Below, piece after piece: positions 45,193 to 54,222 of a stretch of DNA of 64,000 nucleotides. This DNA is from Methanobacteriota archaeon (lineage in GTDB: Archaea > Methanobacteriota > Methanobacteria > Methanobacteriales > Methanobacteriaceae): positions 1 to 64,000 of the forward strand of contig JAKQFA010000006.1 in the NCBI GenBank assembly GCA_029556335.1, read 5' to 3'. Made by a program: the position numbers and the translations under genes. Each line of letters begins with the position of its first letter. The first letter of the stretch is position 1. The notes beneath the pieces are model-generated. The model saw nothing but the letters and a program-made list of their open reading frames with translations, was not told the origin of the DNA and did no database searches.

Positions 45193-47127
45193 CTATTTTC
45201 CGCTGCCAATTCGTAGTGCATTTAATATAACTGCCAAACTAAGGCCCATGTCTCCAATACTTACAGCCATCCATAGAGTAACTAATCCAAAGATTGCCAG
45301 GATGGCGAATGAACTTTTGATCAGTATGGAAAGGGCCACATTCTGCCTGACCACCCCCATGGTCTTCTGGCTGAGATTAACCAGATATTCTATTCTGGAC
45401 AGATCATCATGTAGGAGGGCGATGTCGGCACTTTCCATGGCTACATCTGAACCTGCAGCACCCATTGCTATCCCAATGTTGGCCCGGGCCAGTGCCGGTG
45501 CATCGTTGACACCATCTCCCACCATGGCCACGTGTCCATAGCGGGAGACTATTTCTTCAATTTTATTTACCTTATCTGCCGGGAACAAGTCATGATGGTA
45601 CTCCTCCAAGCCCAACTGGATAGCCACTGCCCGGGCTGTTTTTTCATGGTCTCCAGTGAGCATAACCGTTTTTATGCCATTGTCATTTAAAAATTTCACC
45701 GCATGCCGGGAACTCTCCCGAAGACGGTCCATCAGTCCCAGAATACCAATGACTTCATTTTCATTCCCCACCACAACCACGGTTTTGCCCTCATCCTCCA
45801 GGGTTTCTAATTTATCCTGGGGAAACTCTAAACCTGAAAAGAGGCTTTTCTTCCCGATGTAGAACTTTTTATCATTTATCCTTCCTTCCAAACCATTACT
45901 AGTCCATGATTTGAAATCATGAACCTCACAAAGTTCAGAACCGGTTTCTTGTCCCTTTTGGGTAATGGCCCTGGCAATGGGATGTTTGGAATGTGATTCT
46001 AGGGATGCCGCGATTTTTAAAAGATCCTTGGTGCAGTAACCATTTACACTCTCCACATCGGTGACTTCCAGCTGTCCTTCGGTGAGGGTTCCGGTCTTGT
46101 CAAAGACCACTGCTTTAACTTTACGCATTTCTTCCACATATTCTCCACCTTTTATGAGCACACCTTTCCTGGTGGCTGCTGTGATTCCAGATACCATGGA
46201 TACTGGTGTGGATATGGCCAGGGCACAGGGACATGATACTACCAGGAGAACCAGCGCCCGGTAGACCCAATCCTGGAAATTTAATCCCAAAATTAGTGGG
46301 GGGATAGTGGCCACGGATGCAGCTAGCACAATGACCGTGGGAGTGTAATAGGTGGCAAACTGGTCAATGAACTTCTCTGTCCTGGATTTCCTGCTCTTAG
46401 ACTCTTTCACCAGCTCTATAATCCTGTAAAGAACTGTATCTGTGTCTTTACGGGTCACCTGGACTTCCAAATAGCCTTCGGTGTTAATGGTTCCTGCGAA
46501 GACTTCATTTCCCACCTTTTTAGTGACTGGAATACTTTCACCGGTTATGGAAGCTTGATCCACGGCAGACACCCCTTTAACAACCTTTCCATCCAGGGGT
46601 ATTTTATCTCCTGGGCGCACCACCACCACTTCATCCACCCGAACACTGTGCACATGAACCTCCATTTCAATGCCATCCCGGAGTACCTGGGCAGTTTGAG
46701 GGGTCAGTTTCAAGAGGGATGCTATGGAATTTCGGGCCCGTTGGCTGGCGTAATCTTCCAGAAACTCAGCCACGTAGAACAAGAAAAATACGGCAGCACC
46801 TTCTTCTCCATGGCCTATTAGGAATGCACCTACCGCGGCGATGGTGATGAGAAGATTCATGTTGAATTTGATCTTCCGCACGCCTTCCAGGGCACCCTTA
46901 ACAATGTTGTACCCTGAAATTACCACCACTCCTAAAAATAGTGTCTCCGCGGGTAAACTCAGTTTGAGGATGTTCTCTAGATATATACCGGCGGTGAAGA
47001 GGATGGCTGAGGTGGAAATTATTATAAGTGGCCTGTGTTTCCAGGATTCTTCCTTTTCTTCAAGGAGATCCCCTCCACAGCAACTGCAAGTACTCTCCAC
47101 ATGGGAAGAACATTCATTCTCGGGCAT
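45193..47127 (-). CDS. Heavy-metal P1B-type ATPase (Zn/Cd/Pb type)
   Basis: The 644-residue pump has a short cysteine-rich N-terminus (C6, C14, C16, C17 in STCSCCGG) rather than a full metal-binding domain. Six to eight membrane helices carry the transport motif CPC at 299-301 (SCPCALAISTPVS). The TGES loop is at 195-198, the phosphorylated D343 lies in DKTGTLTEG, the HP motif at 382-383 (SKHPIA), and GDGVNDAPAL follows. The sequence around CPC and the paired ArsR regulator favour a ZntA/CadA-type exporter for Zn, Cd or Pb. It overlaps the ArsR gene upstream by 14 bases. Confidence 0.9.
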   Translation of the reverse strand: MPENECSSHVESTCSCCGGDLLEEKEESWKHRPLIIISTSAILFTAGIYLENILKLSLPAETLFLGVVVISGYNIVKGALEGVRKIKFNMNLLITIAAVGAFLIGHGEEGAAVFFLFYVAEFLEDYASQRARNSIASLLKLTPQTAQVLRDGIEMEVHVHSVRVDEVVVVRPGDKIPLDGKVVKGVSAVDQASITGESIPVTKKVGNEVFAGTINTEGYLEVQVTRKDTDTVLYRIIELVKESKSRKSRTEKFIDQFATYYTPTVIVLAASVATIPPLILGLNFQDWVYRALVLLVVSCPCALAISTPVSMVSGITAATRKGVLIKGGEYVEEMRKVKAVVFDKTGTLTEGQLEVTDVESVNGYCTKDLLKIAASLESHSKHPIARAITQKGQETGSELCEVHDFKSWTSNGLEGRINDKKFYIGKKSLFSGLEFPQDKLETLEDEGKTVVVVGNENEVIGILGLMDRLRESSRHAVKFLNDNGIKTVMLTGDHEKTARAVAIQLGLEEYHHDLFPADKVNKIEEIVSRYGHVAMVGDGVNDAPALARANIGIAMGAAGSDVAMESADIALLHDDLSRIEYLVNLSQKTMGVVRQNVALSILIKSSFAILAIFGLVTLWMAVSIGDMGLSLAVILNALRIGSGK

Positions 47128-47467
47128 GTTCTACACCTATCTTCAAAAGCTGAACCACGTGGTGATCGGATAAAGAGTAAAATACCATTTTTCCCTCTCG
47201 ACGGTACTTAACCATGTTACGATCCCTCATAATCCGGAGTTGATGGGAGATGGCTGATTCACTAAGGCCCAGCACACTGGACAGATCACAGACGCACAAC
47301 TCCTCCAGAAAGAGTGCGAACAGCATTTTCACCCTTGTGGGGTCGCCCAGGGTCTTAAAATCCCTTGATAAATGGTTGAAAACATCTTCCTCAAGCATTT
47401 TCTCTTTGACTTTGCGGACCATGTCCTGGTGGATGCAGCGTTCTTCACAGACATCATTCCTTTTCAT
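47114..47467 (-). CDS. ArsR/SmtB-family metal-sensing repressor
   Basis: The 117-residue product has the ArsR winged helix (FKTLGDPTRVKMLFALFLEE, LSSVLGLSESAISHQLRIMR). Metal ligands are suggested by C58 and C60 in ELCVCD (alpha-3 site) with C7 and C11 from the N-terminal arm, as in CadC. DHHVVQLLKIGVEH near the end resembles the alpha-5 site of SmtB. It would release DNA on binding Cd, Pb or Zn. ATG 47467 is only about 25 bases from the TATA box, so the transcript may be leaderless. It is co-transcribed with the ATPase. Confidence 0.88.
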   Translation of the reverse strand: MKRNDVCEERCIHQDMVRKVKEKMLEEDVFNHLSRDFKTLGDPTRVKMLFALFLEELCVCDLSSVLGLSESAISHQLRIMRDRNMVKYRREGKMVFYSLSDHHVVQLLKIGVEHARE

Positions 47468-47496
47468 ATGAATAGATGCTCATATGTTCATATAAA
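47466..47496 (-). promoter_or_regulatory. Promoter and operator of the ArsR/ATPase operon
   Basis: ATATGAA at 47466-47472 and TTCATAT at 47487-47493 form the outer arms of an inverted repeat with CATATG in the middle, similar in style to SmtB/CadC operators (ATATGAA...TTCATAT). The minus-strand TATA TTTATATG (about 47489-47496) overlaps its upstream arm. Confidence 0.55.
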
Positions 47497-47550
47497 GTTT
47501 GCTATCCTAAACTTATAAGAAAGTGGAAGTTAACATAGAATAGATACATC

Positions 47551-47639
<89 letters not shown>

Positions 47640-47679
47640 TTCATCTACCAAATACCAACTATAAGCTGCAATTGATCCT

Positions 47680-49665
47680 TCACTTGCTGATTCTCAAAAA
47701 CCGGGAGTTAACAGCCACGATGATAGTGCTGGCCGACATAAGAACCGCCCCCATGGCGGGGGTGAGGATTATACCGTAGGCATACAACACTCCAGCTGCC
47801 AGGGGGATTGCAAAGATGTTGTAACCAGCCCCCCAGGCCAGATTCTCCACCATCTTCCGGTAGGTGGAGCGGGCCAGGCGGATGATGTACAAGGCGTCTA
47901 ATGGGTTGTTACGTACCAGGATAATGTCTGCAGCTTCGATGGCCACATCAGTACCAGCGCCGATGGCTATTCCAACATCAGCTTGGGCCAAGGCAGGGGC
48001 ATCGTTAATCCCATCTCCAGTCATGGCCACCACCAAGCCTTCTTCCTGTATCTGTCTAATTTTCTTAGCCTTCTCCCCTGGAAGAACCTCGGCGAAGTAC
48101 TGATCCAGACCCAACTCCTCAGCCACCCACCGTGCCACTTCCATTCGGTCCCCGGTGATCATGATGGATTTGATTCCCATATCCTTCAAACCCGAAATAG
48201 CTTCCTGGGACTCGGGACGGATGAGATCAGACATCAAAAGGGCGGCTTCTACTTGTCCATTGATCAACACGAAGATGGTTGTTTTTTCTGGATAAGAAGC
48301 CAGTTTTTCCTCTGGAAAGGACAGACCCTTCTTTTCTAAATATCCCGGACTGATTACCTCCACCTTCACTCCATTTATACGGCCCTCCACTCCTCTACCT
48401 GGTATTGCCTTAAAATCTTCCACAGGTAGATGATCCTCCATGGCAGCCGCCACTCCCCGGCCAATGGGATGCTCAGAGTTAGCCTCCAGAGAGGCGGCAT
48501 ACTTCAATATTTCATCAGGATCCCCTTCTTTAATGGGGATGACTTCACTGACCCCAAATTTGCCCTGAGTCAATGTTCCAGTCTTATCAAATATTACTGC
48601 ATCCAGATTTCGGGCTTTTTCAAAGGAGGTGCGGTTCCTGATTAGAAGCCCATTACTGGCTGACAGGGCAGTGGAAACCGCTACAACTAGGGGTATGGCT
48701 AGACCCAGCGCATGAGGGCAGGTGGTTACCATTACCGTAACACTTCTTTCCAATGAAAAGGCCAAATCCTGACCAAACATTAACCAGACCATTAAGGTAA
48801 TGAATCCTCCGCTTAAGGCTATGATGGTTAGCCACATGGCGAAACGATCAGCCAGGTTCTGGGTACGGGATTTAGTGCCCTGGGCTTCTTCCACTAGACT
48901 TATCACCTGGGACAGGAAGGAATCTTTACCTGTCTTCTCAATCTGGACATGAATAGAGCCATCTCCATTAACTGATCCACCAATCACCTGCCCCCCCACT
49001 GCTTTGTAAACTGGTTCTGACTCTCCAGTTAGCATGGACTCATCAATACTGGTCTGACCCTTCACTACTCTACCATCAACTGGTACCTTTTCCCCTGGCT
49101 TTACCAGAACTAGATCACCGGGTTTCAGGTGTTCCAGAGGCATTTCCATGGTTTTACCGTTAGGCATTATGTGGTGGGCGGTACTGGGCAGGAGCTTCAC
49201 AAGTTCCTCCAGGGCTTGAGAAGCCCCCAGAACTGATTTCATCTCCAACCAATGTCCTAGAAGCATGATATCGATCAAGGTGGCCAGTTCCCAGAAGAAC
49301 AGCTCCCCTTCCAATCCAAACACCACGGTGCTGCTGTACAGGTAGGCGGTGGTGATGGCCACTGCCACCAGGGTCATCATACCGGGAGTTAATGACTTTA
49401 ACTCCGTATAAATTCCTTTAAAGAAGGGATAACCACCATAAAAATAGACCACAGAGGATAGGGCGAAGAGGAGGTAACTGTCCCCGGGGAACATCAGAAA
49501 TTCCTGCATACTAAAAATATGCTGTATGTGGGGTGATAAAATAACGATGGGAATGGTTAAAGCCAGACAAATCCAGAAACGCCTTTTATAATCGGCGATC
49601 ATATGGTAGTGGTCATGTTTGCCGTGTTCCTCATTCATCTTCTTATGGGAATGGTTATGGTCCAC
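47680..49665 (-). CDS. CopB-type P1B-ATPase (CPH motif)
   Basis: The 661-residue pump begins with a His-rich tail (MDHNHSHKKMNEEHGKHDHY) instead of a CxxC domain. The membrane motif is CPH at 316-318 (TTCPHALGLAIPLV), which marks the P1B-3 subgroup, usually copper or silver export. Other motifs are TGES at 213-216, phosphorylated D360 in DKTGTLTQG, SEHPIG and GDGINDAPAL. ATG 49665 follows GGAGGAAT. No regulator gene is adjacent. It is not closely similar to the CPC-type pump 550 bases away, so the two handle different metals. Confidence 0.9.
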   Translation of the reverse strand: MDHNHSHKKMNEEHGKHDHYHMIADYKRRFWICLALTIPIVILSPHIQHIFSMQEFLMFPGDSYLLFALSSVVYFYGGYPFFKGIYTELKSLTPGMMTLVAVAITTAYLYSSTVVFGLEGELFFWELATLIDIMLLGHWLEMKSVLGASQALEELVKLLPSTAHHIMPNGKTMEMPLEHLKPGDLVLVKPGEKVPVDGRVVKGQTSIDESMLTGESEPVYKAVGGQVIGGSVNGDGSIHVQIEKTGKDSFLSQVISLVEEAQGTKSRTQNLADRFAMWLTIIALSGGFITLMVWLMFGQDLAFSLERSVTVMVTTCPHALGLAIPLVVAVSTALSASNGLLIRNRTSFEKARNLDAVIFDKTGTLTQGKFGVSEVIPIKEGDPDEILKYAASLEANSEHPIGRGVAAAMEDHLPVEDFKAIPGRGVEGRINGVKVEVISPGYLEKKGLSFPEEKLASYPEKTTIFVLINGQVEAALLMSDLIRPESQEAISGLKDMGIKSIMITGDRMEVARWVAEELGLDQYFAEVLPGEKAKKIRQIQEEGLVVAMTGDGINDAPALAQADVGIAIGAGTDVAIEAADIILVRNNPLDALYIIRLARSTYRKMVENLAWGAGYNIFAIPLAAGVLYAYGIILTPAMGAVLMSASTIIVAVNSRFLRISK

Positions 49666-49930
49666 AAAAATTCCTCCTACTCAGAAAGCAATCAAAGAAA
49701 AATGGACCTCCTACTAATTACCAATCTCTTTTAAGGATCTCCAGCAATCCTTACTTTTACCTGTAACTATTATATGTTCTTCCTTCTATTACTAGAATGT
49801 TATGGAGTTGCATCCTGATTTCTTAGTCTTGAATTTTAAAGCAATGAAACTTCTTTAACTTTATAGATTGGTTTCTAATGGTGGTTGATACCAGGGAATC
49901 ATTTTATCCCATATTCAGTGGAGAATATTT

Positions 49931-50347
49931 ATGAATAGGAATTTGTGGATTATGGCTACCATTCGGGCTTGGCTGATGCAGATCATAGTAGCCGGTTTTA
50001 ATTTTTTCGTACTGATGAACCTCATTTACCAACCTCTATGGGGAGAGTTGGTTGCACATCAGATAGGGATGGCCACCCGGATCATCATCAACTTGGTCTT
50101 TGCATATCTACTTCTCCTCCACCTCCCTGATTATAAGGATCAGGATCTTATCTGGATGGGCATTTTATGGTTTTTACTGACGTTAGTATTTGAATGGGCT
50201 GGTAGTTTATCTTTAGGACGTCCAGTGAATGAGATACTTGTGGGCTGGAACATTGTAGCCGGGTATTGGTGGCCCTATGTGCTCCTAAGTTATCTGTTAT
50301 CCCCCTACTTGGTGGGTAAAATACTAAAACCAGGGAAAACACAGTAG
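49931..50347 (+). CDS. Small membrane protein of unknown function
   Basis: The 138-residue product has four hydrophobic segments (IIVAGFNFFVLMNLIYQPL; IIINLVFAYLLLLHL; LIWMGILWFLLTLVFEWAGS; WWPYVLLSYLLSPYLVGKI). ATG 49931 has GGAG ten bases upstream. It stands before a frameshifted GyrI-like gene 27 bases downstream, with which it may have been co-transcribed. I do not recognise the family. Confidence 0.55.
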   Translation: MNRNLWIMATIRAWLMQIIVAGFNFFVLMNLIYQPLWGELVAHQIGMATRIIINLVFAYLLLLHLPDYKDQDLIWMGILWFLLTLVFEWAGSLSLGRPVNEILVGWNIVAGYWWPYVLLSYLLSPYLVGKILKPGKTQ

Positions 50348-50374
50348 TAGCATGTGATACTGGAGGTTTAACCA

Positions 50375-50832
50375 ATTGAAATTGAAATAAAAGAAGTCTA
50401 CGATTACCAAGTTACATTTATCTTAGAAAAGGGTAGTTTTGAGAAGATTCCAGAAACCTTGGGGAAGGTGGTGGGATGGCTAATGACTAAACAGGTGGAA
50501 ATCAAGATGCCAGTCTACGGTATCTACTACAAAGCCCCATGGAAGTCCCTGAGGAAGAGTTGACTTGGGAAGTAGGTGCTGCATTCCTGGGAGAACTGGA
50601 GGGTGAGGGTGATATCCAAGTCAAGAAGGTCCCGGAGCATGAAGTGGTTTCAACCATATTTAAGGGTCCATACAGCGAAACCCATGCAGTGTATGGTGAG
50701 CTTTACGACCACGCCCAGAAAAACGGACACAGGATAAATGGGCCTCAACTGGAAAGTTATCCCAACCACCCTAATCTCCTTCCCGAGTCAGAACTGCTTA
50801 CTGAAGTTCAGTTCCCGGTTTTGAAGCAGTAA
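50375..50832 (+). pseudogene. GyrI-like effector-binding protein, frameshifted
   Basis: The first part reads IEIEIKEVYDYQVTFILEKG and on to MPVYGIYYKAP in one frame, which then stops. The second part (MEVPEEELTWEVGAAFLGEL to LTEVQFPVLKQ) is in the next frame. Adding one C to the CCCC run at 50535-50538 joins them into a protein of about 150 residues that aligns with the intact paralogue at 51739 (VYGTYYNTPEEV; LLTEVHLPVIKK). The only codon at the right distance from the ribosome-binding site GGAGG (50362-50366) is ATT 50375. It may be a recent loss or a sequencing error. Confidence 0.7.
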
Positions 50833-51023
50833 ACTCCTAATTTTCTTATTTTTAGGTCTGAACTGTTTTTTTAATTCAAAACTTCATCACAACAAAAACT
50901 TATATTACATTTAGTAATTGTCAAGAATTTGATTGAAAATTAAACAATGACCGATCCTCCTTGATCCAGAAATAGTTGAATAAGTTGCTATCAAAATATT
51001 TAGGGGGAGTTACTAACGCGCAG

Positions 51024-51690
51024 ATGGCTAGGTTAAGCAGGCATGAGATTAAAACCATCATGCACTACAACGGTGGGGTGTGCCTCTTTCTGGGGTTAAT
51101 ATCCCTTATTATGCCCTTAATTTATCATTAATATCAGTATTCAACTCCCTTTCTATTTTCTGAAGGTAACCATGATCTTTTCTGTGCTTTATCTTAAAGT
51201 CTTTAGAGAGAAACCACCATTCTTTAAGGTGGCCATGGTTTTTTTCCACCATTATCTGGTTCTTTAGGGGTGTTCTACCCTATTATCTTTCTGGAGAATT
51301 TCCTATCTCAATCCCTACTTTAAGGCCATGCCCTGGTTCACCACCACTGGTTTAGCATTTACACCAACTTGGATGGAGTTTCCTACACCATCAACTTCTG
51401 GTGGAGGAGCTAACGATGATGTCAGCAGAGTGGCAGGTGCCTACTATTAACCTATTATTGATGTTAGTGGATAGTATTATCATCTTACTTTTCTCCTGCA
51501 ACGATTTTTCTAAAGAATCTTCGAAGTATCCGCGTCAGTCTTGAGTAACTTGTGCTTTGTGGGCCTTTAGATGCCATTATCTCCAACACTGGCCAAGGTA
51601 GTTTCCATATTCATGACGTGTGGATAGGAAGACTTTAGATCTGTCTGGTACTCCTGCTGATTTTCATAACCACCCAGACATAACAACATG
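51024..51690 (+). pseudogene. TrkH-type potassium transporter, decayed
   Basis: ATG 51024 opens MARLSRHEIKTIMHYNGGVC, then FLGLISLIMPLIYH and a stop; this is the first helix of TrkH proteins. Later pieces in other frames include SYLNPYFKAMPWFTTTGLAF, which corresponds to the selectivity-filter block (AMSGFTTTGLT in family members), and near the end VVSIFMTCGWIGRL, which matches the conserved C-terminal MWIGRLEI block. About half of a normal 480-residue protein is missing and many stops intervene. Confidence 0.7.
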
Positions 51691-51738
51691 GGGTAAATTT
51701 TTTACCCTATAAAACAAACCATGTTCAGAGGAATTATC

Positions 51739-52197
51739 ATGAAAGTAGAGGAGAAGAGGGTAGAAGAGACTAAAGTTGCTTATATCCCTTACAGAGGGAG
51801 TTACGATAAGATTCCAGTACTCATGCTGAAAGTAGGCCAATGGATAGCGGATCAGGGGCTGGAAATGACTGGCTTGGTATATGGGACCTACTACAACACC
51901 CCTGAGGAGGTGGCTGAGAAAGATCTGCAGTATGAGATTGGATTTTCATTTGCTGGTGAAGGATATCAGGATGCTAACGTGGGAGTGAAAGAAATACCAG
52001 CCCATACCGTACTGGCGGCTATGCATCAGGGACCTTACACAGGGATGGGTCCGGTTATACATGCTGTGGTAGACTATGCAGTTAACCATGGTTACGATAT
52101 TGTTGGTCCCATCACCGAGGTTTATCTCAATGATCCCCACCGCACTCCTGAGGAAGAACTCTTAACTGAGGTTCATCTGCCGGTTATCAAGAAATAA
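51739..52197 (+). CDS. GyrI-like small-molecule-binding protein
   Basis: ATG 51739 (AGAGGAAT upstream) gives 152 residues; ATG 51721 is the earlier alternative. The protein is a free-standing AraC-effector-binding (GyrI-like) domain with its two pseudo-repeats: ETKVAYIPYRGSYDKIPVLM at the start and PAHTVLAAMHQGPYTGMGPV in the second half, ending TPEEELLTEVHLPVIKK. Such domains bind amphipathic or cationic small molecules, and some hydrolyse cyclopropanoids. No DNA-binding domain is attached. A frameshifted paralogue lies 900 bases upstream. Confidence 0.8.
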   Translation: MKVEEKRVEETKVAYIPYRGSYDKIPVLMLKVGQWIADQGLEMTGLVYGTYYNTPEEVAEKDLQYEIGFSFAGEGYQDANVGVKEIPAHTVLAAMHQGPYTGMGPVIHAVVDYAVNHGYDIVGPITEVYLNDPHRTPEEELLTEVHLPVIKK

Positions 52198-52414
52198 AAT
52201 TTTTATTATTCCCCCATACTACCCTGATTTTCCGAAAAAAGGTATTTATATCCTTTTTGCGGGTACAACTATCGATAGATTTGGGTGTAATTTTGGCATA
52301 AAGATTTAATAATGTTTATTATAGATAAATATAACAATCTTAGAGTTCAGGATATCAAAATCAATATTTATTACTTTCTTTATTACCTGCGCTTTATTAT
52401 ACTGGAGACAGAAA

Positions 52415-52906
52415 ATGCGTCAAAAATTAAATTCATTCAAAGAATATATTCCCCGAGTCAGGAGAAATTCTGAAGGAAAAACGGTGGGACTTCTAGTTGA
52501 TGGTCCTAACATGCTTCGGAAGGAGTTCGGCTTTAATCTGGATATGGTTCGTGAAATAATAGAAGAATATGGTAATTTAAGAGTTGGTAAGGTCTTTTTG
52601 AACCAATATGCTTCAGATAAACTTATAGAAGCCGTGGTTAATCAGGGATTTTCACCCATAGTGGTGGCTGGAGAAACTGACGTCCATCTGGCATTGGAGG
52701 CCTTTGAACTTATACACAACCCCAACATAGACATCATAGCTATAATGACTCGTGATGTGGATTTCTTCCCTTTAATTGGTATTGCCAAGGAAAATGGTAA
52801 GAAAACCATTGTCATCGGTGCAGAACCTGGATTTAGTGTGGCTCTACAAAAATCTGCTGACAGTGCCATAGTCCTCACACACGGCAGGTATCCTGCTCCA
52901 CACTAG
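52415..52906 (+). CDS. NYN-domain (LabA/DUF88-like) PIN-fold nuclease-like protein
   Basis: The 163-residue product is a single NYN domain. Acidic residues at the expected places are in VGLLVDGPNMLRKEFG (D), in ALEAFELIHNPNIDIIAIMT (E, D) and in RDVDFFPLIGIAKENGKKTI (D, D). These form a metal site as in PIN nucleases, so an RNA-processing role is likely, though unproven for the archaeal members. ATG 52415 has GGAG eight bases upstream. It stands alone with a long AT-rich leader. Confidence 0.85.
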   Translation: MRQKLNSFKEYIPRVRRNSEGKTVGLLVDGPNMLRKEFGFNLDMVREIIEEYGNLRVGKVFLNQYASDKLIEAVVNQGFSPIVVAGETDVHLALEAFELIHNPNIDIIAIMTRDVDFFPLIGIAKENGKKTIVIGAEPGFSVALQKSADSAIVLTHGRYPAPH

Positions 52907-52975
52907 TAATATTTAAAGAGAATCCTTCTTTTACAATGTTTTGTCTTTAAGATATAATTTTAATCCAGGATCAAG

Positions 52976-53164
52976 ATGAATAATATAGATAACAACACTC
53001 ACCATTTGGCCTCCGAGTTCGATGAGGAAGTCACAGTAAGCCTCCCCCACTACCACTCATTCTACCAAACAGTTAATCTAATAAAGGCCATGGGCATTGA
53101 TCCTCAAACTTGGCTGGGTACTGGGCGCGGCACCGGGGCTCTGGTGGATGATGCCACAAAATAG
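52976..53164 (+). pseudogene. SAM-dependent methyltransferase, N-terminal stub
   Basis: The 62-codon frame reads ASEFDEEVTVSLPHYHSFYQ and MGIDPQTWLGTGRGTGALVD, which is the start of a class I methyltransferase up to motif I. In functional members motif I reads D-T-G-C-G-T-G; here it is G-T-G-R-G-T-G, and the frame stops ten residues later. The rest of the enzyme is absent; the next gene begins after nine bases. It is a truncated remnant. Confidence 0.6.
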
Positions 53165-53173
53165 GGTGGAAGA

Positions 53174-54169
53174 ATGATCGTAGTAACTGGAGCAACTGGA
53201 CATATTGGAAACGTGCTGGTTAAGAAACTGCTGAGACAGGGTGAAAGAGTCCGAGTTTTAGTTCTTCCCCAGGAAGATTTAGCTCCAATTGATGGTTTGG
53301 ATCTGGAAGTAGTGGAGGGTGATGTGCGTGATCTTCCCTCACTCCATCGGGCATTTCAGGGGGCTCGGACAGTCTATCATCTGGCCGGGATAATATCCAT
53401 TTCTCCGGGTAATGAGGAGTTCATCTATCAGGTCAATGTAGTTGGTACCCGTAACGTGGTGGAAGCTTGCATCCGGTGTGGAGTGGAACGATTGGTCTAC
53501 ACCAGTTCAGTGCACGCTTTCAGGGAGCCGCCTGAAGGAAAAGTTATTGACGAGTCCTGCACCTTCTACACGGACTCTGTGAGGGGAGCTTATGATCGTA
53601 CCAAAGCCCAGGCCTCTATGGAAGTTATTAAAGGCTTGGACAAGGGCTTAGATGCGGTGATTGTTGCTCCTAGTGGAGTTTTAGGTCCCTGTGATTACAG
53701 GGTTTCCCAACTGGGGCACATGGTCATTAGCTTTGCCAAAGGAAATCTACCAGGGTATGTGGAAGGTGCTTACGACTTTGTGGATGTCCGTGATGTGGCA
53801 GATGGGATGATATTATCAGAAAAAAAGGGTAAATCCGGTGAAGTATACATACTCGCTGGGGAGAGGGTGACTGTAGAAGAATTAATGATTATGCTGGAGA
53901 AAATAACCGGTAAGAATCCTCCAAGATTAAAAGCACCATTATGGCTAGCTAAAGCTGTGGGTAAGGTGGCCAATGTATATTATCGTATTAGCGGGGCTAA
54001 ACCACTTATCACTGAATACTCGGCGGATGTTCTGGCCAGTAATTCTATGATAAGTTGTGATAAGGCGATTAGGGAGTTGGGTTATACTTTTCGTCCTCTG
54101 GAACAATCTCTACAAGATAGTGTGCAGTGGTTCTATGAAAATGGCCACTTAACAATCCAAGAAGATTAA
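53174..54169 (+). CDS. NAD-dependent epimerase/dehydratase (extended SDR)
   Basis: The 331-residue protein has the Rossmann motif VTGATGHIGNVLVKKLL, the DVRDLPSL region, the catalytic YxxxK in GAYDRTKAQAS and the upstream YTSSVHAF serine block. DFVDVRDVADGMIL is also typical. It is closest in style to the HpnA/dihydroflavonol reductase-like group, so the substrate may be a sugar nucleotide or an isoprenoid/aldehyde; context does not decide. ATG 53174 follows GGGTGGAAG. It follows the methyltransferase stub. Confidence 0.82.
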   Translation: MIVVTGATGHIGNVLVKKLLRQGERVRVLVLPQEDLAPIDGLDLEVVEGDVRDLPSLHRAFQGARTVYHLAGIISISPGNEEFIYQVNVVGTRNVVEACIRCGVERLVYTSSVHAFREPPEGKVIDESCTFYTDSVRGAYDRTKAQASMEVIKGLDKGLDAVIVAPSGVLGPCDYRVSQLGHMVISFAKGNLPGYVEGAYDFVDVRDVADGMILSEKKGKSGEVYILAGERVTVEELMIMLEKITGKNPPRLKAPLWLAKAVGKVANVYYRISGAKPLITEYSADVLASNSMISCDKAIRELGYTFRPLEQSLQDSVQWFYENGHLTIQED

Positions 54170-54222
54170 ATTATCAGGTACCGTTCTTTTTATATTGATG
54201 TATTCCAGAAATATTACATCAA

